Below, one piece after another: positions 22,155 through 32,277 of a stretch of DNA of 64,000 nucleotides (position 1 is its first letter; each line of letters opens with the position of its first letter). A model generated the notes under the pieces. The model worked only from the letters and a program-made list of their open reading frames with translations. It did no database searches and had not been told where the DNA came from. The translations under genes and the position numbers were made by a program. The stretch covers positions 2,851,001-2,915,000 of the forward strand of contig CP060419.1 of the NCBI GenBank assembly GCA_025232375.1. Reading direction: 5' to 3'. The DNA comes from Pseudoxanthomonas sp. NC8 (GTDB lineage Bacteria > Pseudomonadota > Gammaproteobacteria > Xanthomonadales > Xanthomonadaceae).

Positions 22155-23532
22155 TCAGCCGGCGGTGCCCTTCGCCCCGGCAGCCGTGGCCGATGCGCCG
22201 CCGCCGAACGACAGCGTCGCCACCACGCCATGCCCGCCATCCGCGCGCGGGCGCACGCTGACATCCCAGCCGTACAGGTCGCACAGGCGACCGACGATGG
22301 ACAGGCCGATGCCCGCGCCCTGCGAATGACCGGCATGGGTGCCGCGGTAGCCCCGCTGGAACAGGCGCGCCGCATCCTCCTCGCTCAGCCCGGGGCCGGT
22401 ATCGACCACCTGCACGCCATCGGCCCGCAGATGCACGACGACCTCGCCCTGCGGCGTGTACTTCACCGCGTTGCCGATCAGGTTGCCCAACGCCACCGAC
22501 AACGCGGCCTCCGGCGCCTCGATCACCAGTCCGGGCGCACCCTCCAGGCGCAGCTCCAGCGGCTTGCCGCCCAGCTGGGCGCGATGCGATTCCAGCAGCT
22601 GTTCGGCGACCTTGGCCACGTCGCTGCGTCCCCTGGCCGCGCTCGTTGCGTGACAGCAGCAGCAGCGAACCGATCAGATCGGTGCACTGCTGTTCGGCGC
22701 GCTGGATGCGCTGCAGGCGCGCGCGCGTGCGCTCGTCCATCTCCGGGCGCGACAGCAGCAGTTCGACCGCGCCCTTGATCACCGCCAGCGGCGTGCGCAG
22801 TTCGTGGCTGACGTCGGCATTGAACTCGCGGTCGCGCTGGACGACTTCGGTCAGCCGCAGCGCATAGTCATCCAGGGCCTCGGCCAGCTGGCCGACCTCG
22901 TCCTCCGGGAAATGCGTCGCCAGCCGCCGCGGATGGCTGCTGCCCCGGTAGGCGCGCAGGCGCGCGGCCAGCTCCGTGACCGGCCGCATCACCCGCGAGG
23001 CCGACCACCAGCCGATCACCAGGGACAGGCCGCTGAACAGCAGGATCGACAGATACAGCGCGCGCTTGAGCTGCGATTCGCCGCGCGCCGCCTGGCTCAT
23101 GTCGTAGGCAAGGAAGAACCAGGCTTCTGGCGTCTTGCGTACCGCAAGCCTGTAGGGAAACGGCTCGCCGTTCTCGTCGATGCGGGTAATGGTGTGGTTG
23201 CCGGTGGGCAGGTCTGCCCACTCCGGGTAGTCCTGGCGCACGCGATCGAAACGCTCGGCAGGGAACACGAACGCGCGGATCTGCTGCAGGGGCAACTCGG
23301 GGTTGCGCGACGGATCGATCGCATAGAGCCGCGCGAACTCGTCGATGTTCTTGTTCATCACGTCCTCGACCAGCTGGCTCTCGACGCGCTGGCGCGAGTA
23401 GTCGGTCAGGAACGCGAACAGCACCGTCAAGCCGGTGCCCAGCAGCAGGAACGAAAGGATGATGCGGGTGCGCAGCCGCCGGCGGAACCGCCGCGGGCTG
23501 CGCGCGACCGGCGCAGCGCCGTCAGTTGCCAA
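22155..23532 (-). CDS. Two-component sensor histidine kinase
   Basis: About 459 residues. Membrane segment 1 (IILSFLLLGTGLTVLFAFL), a periplasmic sensor domain of about 130 residues, membrane segment 2 (ALYLSILLFSGLSLVIGWW), then HAMP. The HisKA domain has NADVSHELRTPLAVIKGAVE with the phospho-accepting His. HATPase motifs are GNLIGNAVKYTP (N box), VVDTGPGLSEEDA (G1) and GAGIGLSIV (G2). An extra G in a CCAGG near 22635 breaks the frame just after HisKA. The ATG overlaps the end of the response regulator gene (ATGGCAACTGA), implying translational coupling. Signal unknown. Confidence 0.88.
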
Positions 23533-24204
23533 CTTCTGGGGCCGCTATGCGGTAGCCGATCCCGTGGCGGGTCTGGATGTAGGGAACGGGGAACGGCTTG
23601 TCGACCACCGCGCGCAGGCCATGGATGTGCACGCGCAGGGAATCGGAATCCGGCAGCTCTTCGCCCCAGACCCGGGTTTCCAGTTATGGCGGGTGACCAC
23701 CGCCGGCGCGGCCTCCATCAGCGCCTGCAGGATCTTCAGCGCGGTCGGGTTGAGCTGCAGCAGCCGCCCCTCGCGCCGGACCTCGAGCGTGTCCAGGTTG
23801 TATTCCAGGTCGCCGGTGTTGAGCACGCGGGTCTGCACGCCCTTGCCGCGCCGCGACAGCGCGTTGAGCCGGACTTCGACCTCCTGCAGCGCGAATGGCT
23901 TGATCAGGTAGTCGTCGGCGCCGGAATCGAAGCCGGCCAGCTTGTTCTCGAGGCTGTCGCGGGCGGTAAGCATCAGCACCGGGGTCTGCTTGCGCGCTTC
24001 GTTGCGCAGCTTGCGGCAGACCTCGATGCCGTCCATGCCCGGCAGGTTCAGGTCCAGGACGATGGCATCGAAGTCGTGGACCACGGTAAGGTGCAGCCCG
24101 GTCACGCCGTCGGCGGCGAAATCCACCGTGTGGCCGCGGTCCTCGAGGTAGTCGCCAAGGTTGGCCGCGATGTCGCTGTTGTCTTCGATGACGAGGATGC
24201 GCAC
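23522..24204 (-). CDS. OmpR/PhoP-family response regulator
   Basis: About 227 residues. Receiver: MRILVIEDNSDIAANLGDYL, phospho-acceptor Asp in FDAIVLDLNLPGMDGIEV, and switch residues in MLTARDSLENK and DDYLIKPFAL. The C-terminal winged helix (TRVWGEELPDSDSLRVHI, TRHGIGYRI) is restored by adding one base near 23683, where CATGAACTGG reads CATAACTGG; this break is not on a CCWGG. The true stop is TGA at 23522, inside the kinase start. The order regulator-kinase in one operon is usual for this family. Confidence 0.88.
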
Positions 24205-24211
24205 GGATACC

Positions 24212-24700
24212 TCAGTTGGCTTGCGGAAGCTTGTAACCGGAGTTGTTCCGCAACGCGTCCTGGCTCTGTTCGCGGGCGCGCCGGCGTTCGGCCACGGTCA
24301 TGCAGTTGTTGGTGGAGCGATGCGAACCGACCTTCTTCTCGCGGGTACAGACCAGACGGCTGTCCTCGTGGGCCTAGGTCAGCACGGTATTGATCAGTTC
24401 CTGCTCGTTGAAGACCTCGACCTTGGTCGCCTCGGCCAGCTGGTCGACGCTGCCCGCGCCACCGAGCAGGCTGGAGATCCGACCCAGCGAAGCGGTCACC
24501 TTCTGCCGGTCGTTCGCGGAAATCTCGCTGTAGGTCTTGCCGTCGCCCAGCGCGGAGACGATCGCATCGCGCTGCGCTGGAACGAACCGCTCAGGTCCAG
24601 GGCCCTGTCCGGCGAAAAGCTGCCGCTGTCGGACGGAATGCTGGCGCTGGCGGCCAGCGGCGCGAGCGCCAAGGACGGTGAGCACGACAAGCCTGTACAT
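24212..24700 (-). CDS. Small secreted conserved protein next to the two-component system
   Basis: About 160 residues after repair. It starts [21 protein letters not shown], a signal peptide, then a mixed domain with [21 protein letters not shown] and [29 protein letters not shown]. The C-terminus has one Cys-containing segment ([15 protein letters not shown]) and a second Cys in [10 protein letters not shown], which could form a disulphide. Repairs: CCTTGG at 24669-24674, a two-base surplus near 24578, and a TAG at 24375 that should be CAG. Its end lies 7 bases from the regulator start, so it may head the same operon. Function unknown. Confidence 0.6.
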
Positions 24701-24799
24701 CGAGACCTCGCAGGATGGGAAGGGACCGTCGCACGCGGCGTCGGCCTGATCGATTCTGCCTGCCGATCCGTGACCGGGCAAACAGCGATATCCGGATAC

Positions 24800-24835
24800 A
24801 AAAAGGCCCAGGCCGGTGATGCCGCCTGGGCCAAA
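24800..24835 (-). terminator. Rho-independent terminator, leftward (rimK)
   Basis: Stem GGCCCAGGC / GCCTGGGCC with a ten-base loop; on the minus strand it is followed by TTTTTGT. It lies downstream of rimK and upstream of the small secreted protein gene, so it marks the end of the rimK transcript. Confidence 0.8.
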
Positions 24836-25001
24836 GGATTGCCCCGATTACCGTATCCCGTATGACGACCGGAGAGGGTTGCCACCCCGGCTGACGAAGG
24901 AACTGCGGTCCGACGGAGCCTAAGCCCGTTTCGATTAAAGGGGTGTTAAAAGTTCCGTTTATGGGCCCGTGAGACGCCAGCAAGTTCGTAGCAACTTGAT
25001 G

Positions 25002-25882
25002 ATTTTGCGAGAATTTTTCAGCTACGAAATCGACGATAGCACCGGCCACGTCGACGTGGCAGACCCCTTCGACCCCCTCCAGCCCGGGCGTCGAATTGAC
25101 CTCGAGGACCAGCGGGCCATGGGCCGAGCGGATCAGGTCCACGCCCGCGACCGCCAGGCCGAGCGCCTGCGCCGAACGTACCGCCACCGCCTGCTCGTCC
25201 GCACTGGCCTCTTCTATCGAGCCATGCCCGCCGCGATGCAGGTTCGAACGGAATTCGCCCTCGGCCATGCTGGCGGCGCATCGCCGCCACCACCCTGTCG
25301 CCGACCACGAAGCAGCGCAGGTCGGCGCCCCCGGCCTCGGCGATGAACTCCTGGACCACGAAGCTGGCGTACAGCCCGCGCAGGGTTTCGACCACCGCGC
25401 GCGAGGCGGAGACCTTCTCGGTCAGCATGACCCCGGCGCCCCTGGGTGCCCTCGTTGAGCTTGATCACGTGCGGCGGCGACCCCAGCAGGGAAAGCAGGT
25501 CGTCGGTGTCGTCCGGGTTGTCGCCGAACACCGTGGTCGGCAGGCCGATCCCCTGCGCGGCCAGCAACTGGTGCGCGCGCAGCTTGTCGCGGGAACGCAG
25601 GATCGCGTCGGATGGATTGGGCGTGTAGCTGCCCATCAGCTCGAACTGGCGCAGCACCGCGGTGGCGTAGCGGGTGATCGAGGTGCCGATGCGCGGGATG
25701 ACCACGTCGTAGCCGCTCACCGGCTTGCCCTTGTAGCGCATGGAAAAGCCGCCGGGGGCGATGCGCATGTAGCAGCGCAGCGGGTCGAGCACCCGCACGC
25801 TGTGTCCACGCAGCCGCGCGGCCTCGACCAGCCTGCGCGTGGAATAGAGCGAGGAATTGCGGGAGAGGATCGCCAGCTTCAT
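25002..25882 (-). CDS. rimK: RimK-type alpha-L-glutamate ligase
   Basis: ATP-grasp ligase of the family that adds glutamate to the C-terminus of ribosomal protein S6 in E. coli. It starts [22 protein letters not shown] and has [50 protein letters not shown] and the metal-binding [16 protein letters not shown]. Frame breaks: an extra G after CCCAGG near 25442 and one near 25267. The usual 291-residue length ends at about 25005, but here the frame stays open to 24591, through a terminator. The end given is therefore inferred and the true stop is probably hidden by an error. Confidence 0.85.
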
Positions 25883-25958
25883 CGGTGCGCCACCGGGCCG
25901 GAAGGAGTCCTTGAACGCGAAACGCCGCGGCACTGCTCCGCGGCGTCTGGCGATGGAC

Positions 25959-26032
25959 TGGAGCGGGTGATGGGAATCGAACCCACGTTAGCAGCTTGGG
26001 AAGCTGCAGTTCTACCATTGAACTACACCCGC
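25959..26032 (-). tRNA. tRNA-Gly (anticodon CCC)
   Basis: A 74-nucleotide cloverleaf on the minus strand. The acceptor GCGGGTG pairs with CACCCGC, followed by T and an encoded CCA. The D arm contains AATGGTA, the anticodon loop is TTCCCAA closed by GCAGC/GCTGC, and the T arm has GGTTCGATTC. Anticodon CCC reads GGG. Confidence 0.95.
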
Positions 26033-26059
26033 GCGGGACCGGAAGTCTATGCGCCCGCA

Positions 26060-26081
26060 GGCCGGCGGCGCAACGCCGGCC
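26060..26081 (-). terminator. GC hairpin after the autotransporter esterase
   Basis: GGCCGGCG pairs with CGCCGGCC around a six-base loop, 17 bases past the esterase stop and before the tRNA. There is no T-run. Confidence 0.45.
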
Positions 26082-26097
26082 GCCGGCACGGGCGCAC

Positions 26098-27898
26098 TCA
26101 GAAGCTGCCGCCGAGGCTGACGAACACGCCGGTGTCGCTGGCACCGGCCTTGGCCGACGGTGGTGCGGGCACCCAGGTCCGCCGCGAAGCCGAGCACATC
26201 GAACCTCGCACCCAGCACCAGCGTGCCGAAGTCGTCGTCGAAGTCCACGCCCGGCACCGCGTATTCCAGGTCCGGCAGGGTCTGCAGGCGGGCGAACACC
26301 TCCTCCTGCCCGTCCTCGAACTCGTGGTCCCAGGTCGCACGCACGTAGGGTTCCCACGAGCCGGCGTCGTAGCGAGCCTGCCAGCCGAGGCTGCCGACCA
26401 GCGAATCGACCGACTGGTCCGAATAGGCCAGCGCGGTGGTGGACAGCTTGTCCTCCGCGAAGCCGTCGACGTCGATCGCCTGCCACAGCAGCCCGGCCAC
26501 CGGCCCGTGCCGCAGCGCGCTGGCGCCGAACTCGTAGCCGCCGTTCACGCCGAAGCTGGTGTTGCTGCCGTCCGTCGAGCCTTCATGGCGGCGCATCGCC
26601 ACGCCCATGCGCACGTCGCGGGTCACGTCGTAGTCGAGCGTCGTGTAGCTGGCCTGCGCGTTGACCCAGCTGCGCTCGCCGTACCAGCCGAGGAAGCCGC
26701 CGAAGCTGGTGTCGCTCTGCCGGTAGTCGCCGCGGTTGCCGCCGAAGTCGGCGTCCAGGCGGCCGTAGCCGAGGAAACCGCCCGCGATAAGGCCAGTGCC
26801 GCTAGACCAGTCCAGGCCGAACAGGCCGGCCGGCGCCAAGGCCGTCGTACAGGTCGGCGTGGTCATGGCGCTGGTTGTCGCCGCGCAGGCCACCCCACCA
26901 GCTCAGGCCCGCTTCCGGCGCCCGCGGCAGGTGGTATGCGACCTGGTCGGCGCGACTGCGGCCGACCACCTGCGCCGAATGCGGGAGAATGCCGGCGAGG
27001 CGCGGGCCCTCGAGCACGGAAATGGCGTAGTCGGTAAGGATCGCGTGGGTGGCGGCACTGGGATGCACGCCGTCCGCGAACAGGTAGGTGCTGGCCGCGT
27101 CCGGCGCCGCCAGTGAGGTCGGGTTGCAGGTCAGCGAACTGGCAGCGGGGGCAGGCACGCGGTCTGGGTGACGTTGCGCAGGCCGTAGGTGGCCGGGCTG
27201 GCGACGATCTCGCGCAGCACGGTGAAGGTATCGAGCGGGATGACCCGGTAGCCACCCTGCGCCAGCGCGCCGTACATGGCGGTGTTGTAGGTGGCCGCCA
27301 GCTGGGTCAGCGCAGCGACCTGGCCGGCCGGGCCGGCGGCGATCGCGTTCGGGGTGAGGCCCATGTCCGGCAGGTTCGGCACCAGGATGTAGCGCGCACC
27401 GGCCGCATCCAGCGTGCCGACGATCTGGACCACGCCGCCGACCGCGGTGGCGATGGTCTGCTGCGGCGGTGCGCCGGCGCCGGCGATGGCGAAGATGTCG
27501 TTGGCGCCGGTCCATACCGTGTACAGGGTGTCCGGATCGGCCTTGCCCCCGTTCGCCGCCAGGTAGCGGTTCGCCTGCGAGACGGTGGATTCGGCCGCGC
27601 CGTTCTGCACCGTGACCCGCGAACCGCCCCTGGGCGTAGTTGTCGCCGCCCTGGTTGTCGGTGAAGCCGTTGCCGTCGAACGCTCGGCCACGTACTCGGC
27701 CCAGACCCAGGCCGGATTGGTGGTGAACTTGCCGGTGATCGGACGCACGCTGGCCGGCAGCTGGTTCTGGAAATGCCCCGAATCGGTGAGGCTGTCGCCG
27801 AAGAACACGGTGCCGTTGAACTCTCCCGCCAGCGCCGGCGTGGCCGCGAGGGCGAGGGCAACGGCGAGCGTGGAGCGGAGCGGACGGAAAGCGGTCAT
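26098..27898 (-). CDS. Autotransporter GDSL esterase/lipase (EstA-like)
   Basis: About 600 residues. Signal peptide [18 protein letters not shown]... ending PALA, then an SGNH hydrolase: block [13 protein letters not shown] (nucleophile Ser), block [13 protein letters not shown], block [16 protein letters not shown] (Asp and His). The C-terminal third is an autotransporter barrel: [17 protein letters not shown], a series of beta strands, and the terminal aromatic in VSLGGSF. The enzyme is displayed on the outer membrane and hydrolyses short-chain esters, as in Pseudomonas EstA. Frame breaks at 26148-26153 and 26836-26841 are CCWGG errors; others are near 27150 and 27625-27680. Confidence 0.88.
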
Positions 27899-27934
27899 GG
27901 AGTCTCCTGAGGGTGTGCAGTTCCGGTGGTCGGG

Positions 27935-27954
27935 GCAGCCGCACGTACGGCTGC
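27935..27954. promoter_or_regulatory. Inverted repeat between the esterase and thiS
   Basis: GCAGCCG-CACGTA-CGGCTGC, a perfect 7-bp dyad centred on a six-base CACGTA core, lies 37 bases upstream of the esterase start in a 138-base divergent region. It may be an operator or a short hairpin; no regulator is identified. Confidence 0.35.
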
Positions 27955-28036
27955 GCATGGTTGCCATGGTCTGCCCAAGCCCGGCCGCGTTCACGCTGCG
28001 CTGCGGCAAGCCGCCGCCGGTGCGACAATCGCGGCC

Positions 28037-28235
28037 ATGGAAATCGTCCTCAACGGAGAGCCGCGCACCGTCGCGGCCAGCACCACCTGGTCCACCTGCT
28101 CGAGACCGAAGGCCGGCCGGCCGCCGCGTGGCGGTGGAGGTCAACGGCGAGATCGTCCCGCGCGGTCGGCATGCCGACCACACCCTGGCGAGCGGCGACC
28201 AGGTCGAGGTCGTGCACGCGCTCGGCGGCGGCTGA
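28037..28235 (+). CDS. thiS: Sulfur carrier protein ThiS
   Basis: About 66 residues, a ubiquitin-fold protein. Its C-terminal Gly-Gly is adenylated and converted to a thiocarboxylate, which supplies sulfur for the thiazole of thiamine. Visible: [12 protein letters not shown] start, [12 protein letters not shown] and the invariant HALGGG end. Two deletions at CCCTGG/CCTGG (near 28087 and 28113) break the frame in the middle, so the gene would be missed by a simple gene caller. It is followed 62 bases later by thiG, its partner. Confidence 0.88.
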
Positions 28236-28297
28236 CCGCCCGCGCCGGCACCGCTTCTTGCCTGTTCGGGCCGGGCGTGGCGGGCCATAATTGGCGG

Positions 28298-29091
28298 ATG
28301 GACAACACCCCCACGCACGATCCGCTGGTCATCGCCGGCCGGACCTTCCATTCGCGCCTGCTTACCGGTACCGGCAAGTTCAAGGATCTCGACGAAACCC
28401 GCCGCGCCACCGAGGCCGCCGGCGCGCAGATCGTCACCGTCGCCATCCGTCGCACCAACATCGGCCAGAACCCGGGCGAGCCCAACCTGCTCGACGTGCT
28501 GCCGCCGGAGCGCTACACCATCCTGCCCAACACAGCCGGCTGCTACACCGCCGACGACGCGGTGCGCACCTGCAAGCTGGCGCGCGAGCTGCTCGACGGC
28601 CACAACCTGGTGAAGCTCGAGGTGCTCGGCGACCAGCGCACCCTGTACCCGGACGTGGTGCAGACGCTCAAGGCTGCCGAACTGCTGGTCGCCGACGGCT
28701 TCGACGTGATGGTCTACACCAGCGACGACCCGATCCTAGCCCGCCAGCTCGAGCAGATCGGCTGCTGCGCGGTGATGCCGCTGGCCGCGCCCATTGGTTC
28801 TGGCCTGGGCATCCAGAACCGCTACACGCTGCTGGAGATCATCGAGAACGCCAAGGTGCCGGTGCTGGTCGACGCCGGCGTGGGCACCGCGTCCGATGCG
28901 GCCATCGCCATGGAACTGGGTTGCGACGGCGTGCTGATGAACACCGCCATTGCCGGGGCCAAGGACCCGGTGCTGATGGCCAGCGCGATGCGCAAGGCGG
29001 TGGAGGCCGGGCGCGAGGCGTTATGGCCGGGCGGATTCCCCGCAAGCGTTTTGCCAGCGCATCCTCGCCGGTGGACGGGCTGATCGGCTGA
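28298..29091 (+). CDS. thiG: Thiazole synthase
   Basis: TIM-barrel enzyme that makes the thiamine thiazole phosphate from deoxyxylulose phosphate, dehydroglycine and ThiS thiocarboxylate. Signatures: [10 protein letters not shown], the Schiff-base lysine region [40 protein letters not shown] and [18 protein letters not shown] break near 29022 (TACCTGGCC written TTATGGCC) swaps the last 25 residues into another frame; the corrected end is PVDGLIG at 29091. Next gene trmB begins after one base. Confidence 0.93.
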
Positions 29092-29092
29092 G

Positions 29093-29859
29093 ATGACCGA
29101 TCCGTTCTCCAGCGACGGCGCCAAGGCCCCGCCCAAGCCTTACACCGCCAGCGAAGGCCGCCGCGAGATCCGCAGCTCGTGTGCTGCGCCAGGCCGCTTC
29201 ACCCCGGCCCAGCAGCGCGCCTTCGACGATGCCTTGGCCGCGCTTCGGCCTGGACTACGCCGGCACGCCGCGCGACCTCGACGCCGCCTTCGGCCGCAAC
29301 GCGCCCAAGGTGCTGGAGATCGGCTTCGGCAACGGCGAGGCGCTGCGCTTCGCCGCGCGCCGGGACCCGGCCCGCGATTACATTGGCCTGGAAGTGCACG
29401 CCCCCGGCGTCGGCCGCCTGCTCAACGCGCTGGCCGCCGACGGCAGCGACCACGTGCGCCTCTACCACCACGACGCGGTCGAGGTGCTGCGCCACGAGAT
29501 CGCCGACGGCGCCCTCGACGAGATTCGCATCTACTTCCCCGACCCGTGGCACAAGAAGCGGCACAACAAGCGCCGGCTGGTCCAGCCCGAGTTCGCCGCA
29601 CTGCTGGTGCGCAAGCTGCGCGTGGGCGGCCGCCTGCACCTGGCGACCGACTGGGAGCCCTATGCCGGGCACATGTGGGACGTGCTCGAGGCGACCCCGG
29701 GCCGCAGCCAACCGTGCCGGTCCGCGCGGCCATGTGCCGCGCCCGGAATGGCGACCTGAGACACACTTCGAGCGACGCGGGGTCAGGCTCGGCCACGGCG
29801 TGTGGGACCTGCTCTATGACCGCACCGATGCGCCGGCGCTAAACTCGCCGGCAGCATGA
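29093..29859 (+). CDS. trmB: tRNA (guanine-N7-)-methyltransferase
   Basis: Forms m7G46 in tRNAs using SAM. Family motifs: [15 protein letters not shown] (SAM), [19 protein letters not shown] (tRNA/catalysis), [14 protein letters not shown], and the C-terminal [20 protein letters not shown]. About 255 residues. Three breaks: near 29178, 29235 and 29703, the middle two residues next to CCTGG-like sequence. It is tightly packed behind thiG (one base), an arrangement common in xanthomonads. Confidence 0.92.
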
Positions 29860-29884
29860 GCAGCGCGCCGCCCGAACCGAAATA

Positions 29885-29910
29885 CGCCCGGAACGCCCGG
29901 AACGCCCGGA
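29885..29910 (+). repeat. Three tandem 9-base units between trmB and the permease
   Basis: CGCCCGGAA is repeated almost three times. The units fall in a 33-codon reading frame that begins with an ATGA overlap on the trmB stop (29856) and would encode Ala-Arg-Asn repeats, ending at a TAA in CCTAAGG at 29953-29959. Because CCTAAGG is the usual miswriting of CCAGG here, the stop is unreliable and the peptide is not annotated as a gene. Confidence 0.5.
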
Positions 29911-29972
29911 CCGCACACGCCGGCCACGCGCGCCCTTCCGCCTCCGCCTCGCCCTAAGGACCCCGGCGCGCA

Positions 29973-31833
29973 ATGGAATCCGGCCTGACCCTGACCAACG
30001 ACATGCGCCTGGTGCTCGGGCTGGTCGGGTTCACGATGGCCATGTTCCTGTTCGAGCGCATCCGCGCCGACCTTAGTCGCGCTGGTCGTGCTGGTCGTGC
30101 TCGGCGTCACCGGACTGATCGCGCCGGAAGAGATCTTCAGCGGCTTCTCCGGCAACGCGGTGATGAGCATCATGGCGACCATGATCCTCGGTGCCGGGCT
30201 GGACCGCACCGGCGCGCTGAACCGACTCGCCGGCTGGCTGCTGCGCCGCGGCCACGGCAAGGAGCAGCGCCTGCTGGCGCTGACCTCGCTCACCGCCGGC
30301 CTCAATTCTTCGTTCATGCAGAACCCGTCGGTGATGGCGTTGTACCTGCCGGTCGCCGCGCGCCTGTCCGGACGCAGCGGACTGTCGATGAAGCGGCTGC
30401 TGCTGCCGCTGACCGCCGCCATCGTGATGGGCGCGGCGCTGACCATGGTCGGCAACTCGCCGCTGATCCTGCTCAACGACCTGCTGCTGTCGGCCAACAA
30501 CAACCTCCCCTCCGGCACGGCCACGCTCGAGCAGCTGCCGATGTTCGCCCCGGCCCCGGTGGGCGTGGTCCTGCTCGCCGCCGCGCTGCTCTACTTCCAC
30601 TTCTACGGCAACCGCAAGCTGGCCGAACTCGAGGACGGCGGCGGCGAGAACGTGACCCCGGCGCGCACGGACAGCTACTTCGCCCGCACCTACGGCATCG
30701 AAGGCGACGTGTTCGAGCTGGTGGTCAGCGCGGAGAGCCCGCTGGTCGGCATGTCGGTGTCGGAGGCCGAATCGATGCACGATGCGCCGCTGCTGCTGGC
30801 GCTCAAGTCCGGCAACGACACCCGGCTGGCGCCGTCGGCGGACATGCGCATCTGGGTCGGCAGCGTGCTCGGGGTGATGGGACCGCGCCAGCAGGTCGCC
30901 GACTTCGCACAGAACCATTTCCTGCGCATGTCCTCGCGGCTGCGCAACCTGGGCGACCTGTTCAACCCGGCGCGCGCCGGCATCTCCGAAGCGGTGGTGC
31001 CGCCGACCTCGCGCTTCATCGGCAAGAGCGCACGCGAACTGCGCCTGCGCCGCCAGGCCGGGATCAGCCTGCTGGCGATCAACCGCGACAAGCAGGTGAT
31101 CCGCGACGACGTGCGCTCGATGCCGCTGCGCGCCGGCGACATGCTGGTGTTCCACAGCATCTGGCAGGACCTGGCGCGCGCGGCCGGTAGCCGCGACTTC
31201 GCCGTGGTCACCGACTACCCCAAGGGCGAGCAGCGTCCGCACAAGTTCAAGATCGCCATGGCGATCTTCGCGATCACGATAGTCATTGCGCTGACCGGCA
31301 AGCTGCCGGTCGCGCTGACCCTGATGACCGGCGTGGCCGGCATGCTACTGGCCGGCGTGCTGAAGATGGACGAGGCCTACGCGGCGATCAACTGGAAGAC
31401 GGTGTTCCTCACCGCCGGGCTGATCCCGCTGGGCTGGGCAATGGACAGCAGCGGCGCGGCGGCCTGGGTCGCCGGCCATACCCCTGGACAAGCTGCCCGA
31501 CGGCACGCCGCCCAGGTGCTGCAGATCGTGGTGGCGCTGCTGACCACCGGCTTCTCGCTGGTGATCAGCCATGTCGGCGCGACCATCGTGATGGTGCCCA
31601 TCGCGATCAACCTGGCGCTGGCAGTGGGCGGGGAGCCGACCGCATTCGCGCTGATCGCCGCGCTGTCGGCCTCCAACAACCTGATGACCGCCTCCAACCC
31701 GGTGATGTCGATGATCACCGGCCCGGCCGACTACTCGGCGCGCGACCTGTGGCGGATCGGCGCGCCGCTGTCGCTGATCTACACCGTGATCGCCGTGGTC
31801 GTGGTCAACCTGATGTTCTGGGGAGCGCACTGA
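29973..31833 (+). CDS. SLC13/DASS-family permease with two RCK-C domains
   Basis: About 620 residues, an inner-membrane anion:sodium symporter of the sulfate/dicarboxylate group. Hydrophobic helices flank FSGNAVMSIMATMILGAG, and SSFMQNPSVMALYLPVAAR is the first ion/substrate loop. Two TrkA-C/RCK-C segments occupy the cytoplasmic middle (GDVFELVVSAESPLVGM; SEAVVPPTSRFIGKSARELR). The second membrane half has GATIVMVPIAINLAL and SASNNLMTASNPVMSM. The first 30 residues are in another frame because CCTGG reads CCTTAG at 30071-30076. Substrate cannot be assigned from sequence. Confidence 0.88.
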
Positions 31834-31862
31834 CCGCCGCGTTCACCGGCGGCGGGCGTCGC

Positions 31863-32207
31863 TCAGGCAAGCCACACCTGGCCATCGCGCACTTCCACCG
31901 CCACCGCGCGCAGGGCATCGCCACGGCACGGGCCGGCCACGCACTGGCCACCTTCCAGCTCGAACGACGCACCATGCGCGGCACAGACCAGCAGGCCCTC
32001 GCGGCTGCGCAGGAACTGGCCCGGCGCCCAGTCCAGGCGGCGCCCGGCGTGCGGGCAGACATTGAGCCATGCGCGCACGACCGCGCCCTGGCGAAGGACG
32101 AGCAGCGATTCGGCGTCCTTGCCTTCGAAGTACGCCTCCGCTTCGACCAGGGCACCATCGGCCAATGCATCGAAACTGAGCAGTGGTTTTGTGTTTAACG
32201 AACCCAT
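31863..32207 (-). CDS. Rieske [2Fe-2S] domain protein
   Basis: Intact, 114 residues from MGSLNTKPLL (an earlier in-frame ATG at about 32243 is possible). The cluster ligands are plain: CPHAGRRLDW (Cys, His) and, 18 residues later, CAAHGASFELEGG (Cys, His). This is the small NirD/ferredoxin-type Rieske fold with no catalytic domain attached, so it is an electron-transfer subunit or a stand-alone ferredoxin. It is divergent from the small membrane protein next door and convergent with the permease. Confidence 0.82.
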   Translation of the reverse strand: MGSLNTKPLLSFDALADGALVEAEAYFEGKDAESLLVLRQGAVVRAWLNVCPHAGRRLDWAPGQFLRSREGLLVCAAHGASFELEGGQCVAGPCRGDALRAVAVEVRDGQVWLA

Positions 32208-32277
32208 CACAACCCCGGCGGCGCACGCGCCGATACTGCGCATCCGCCGACATTCTGGCACGTGAATCCCGACCGTG

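Noticed and set aside
24374-24380. In-frame TAG as a recoded stop (for example amber read-through)
   Set aside because: The expected codon is CAG in a CCCAGG; the change to CCTAGG is the same CCWGG error type, and only one such case occurs.
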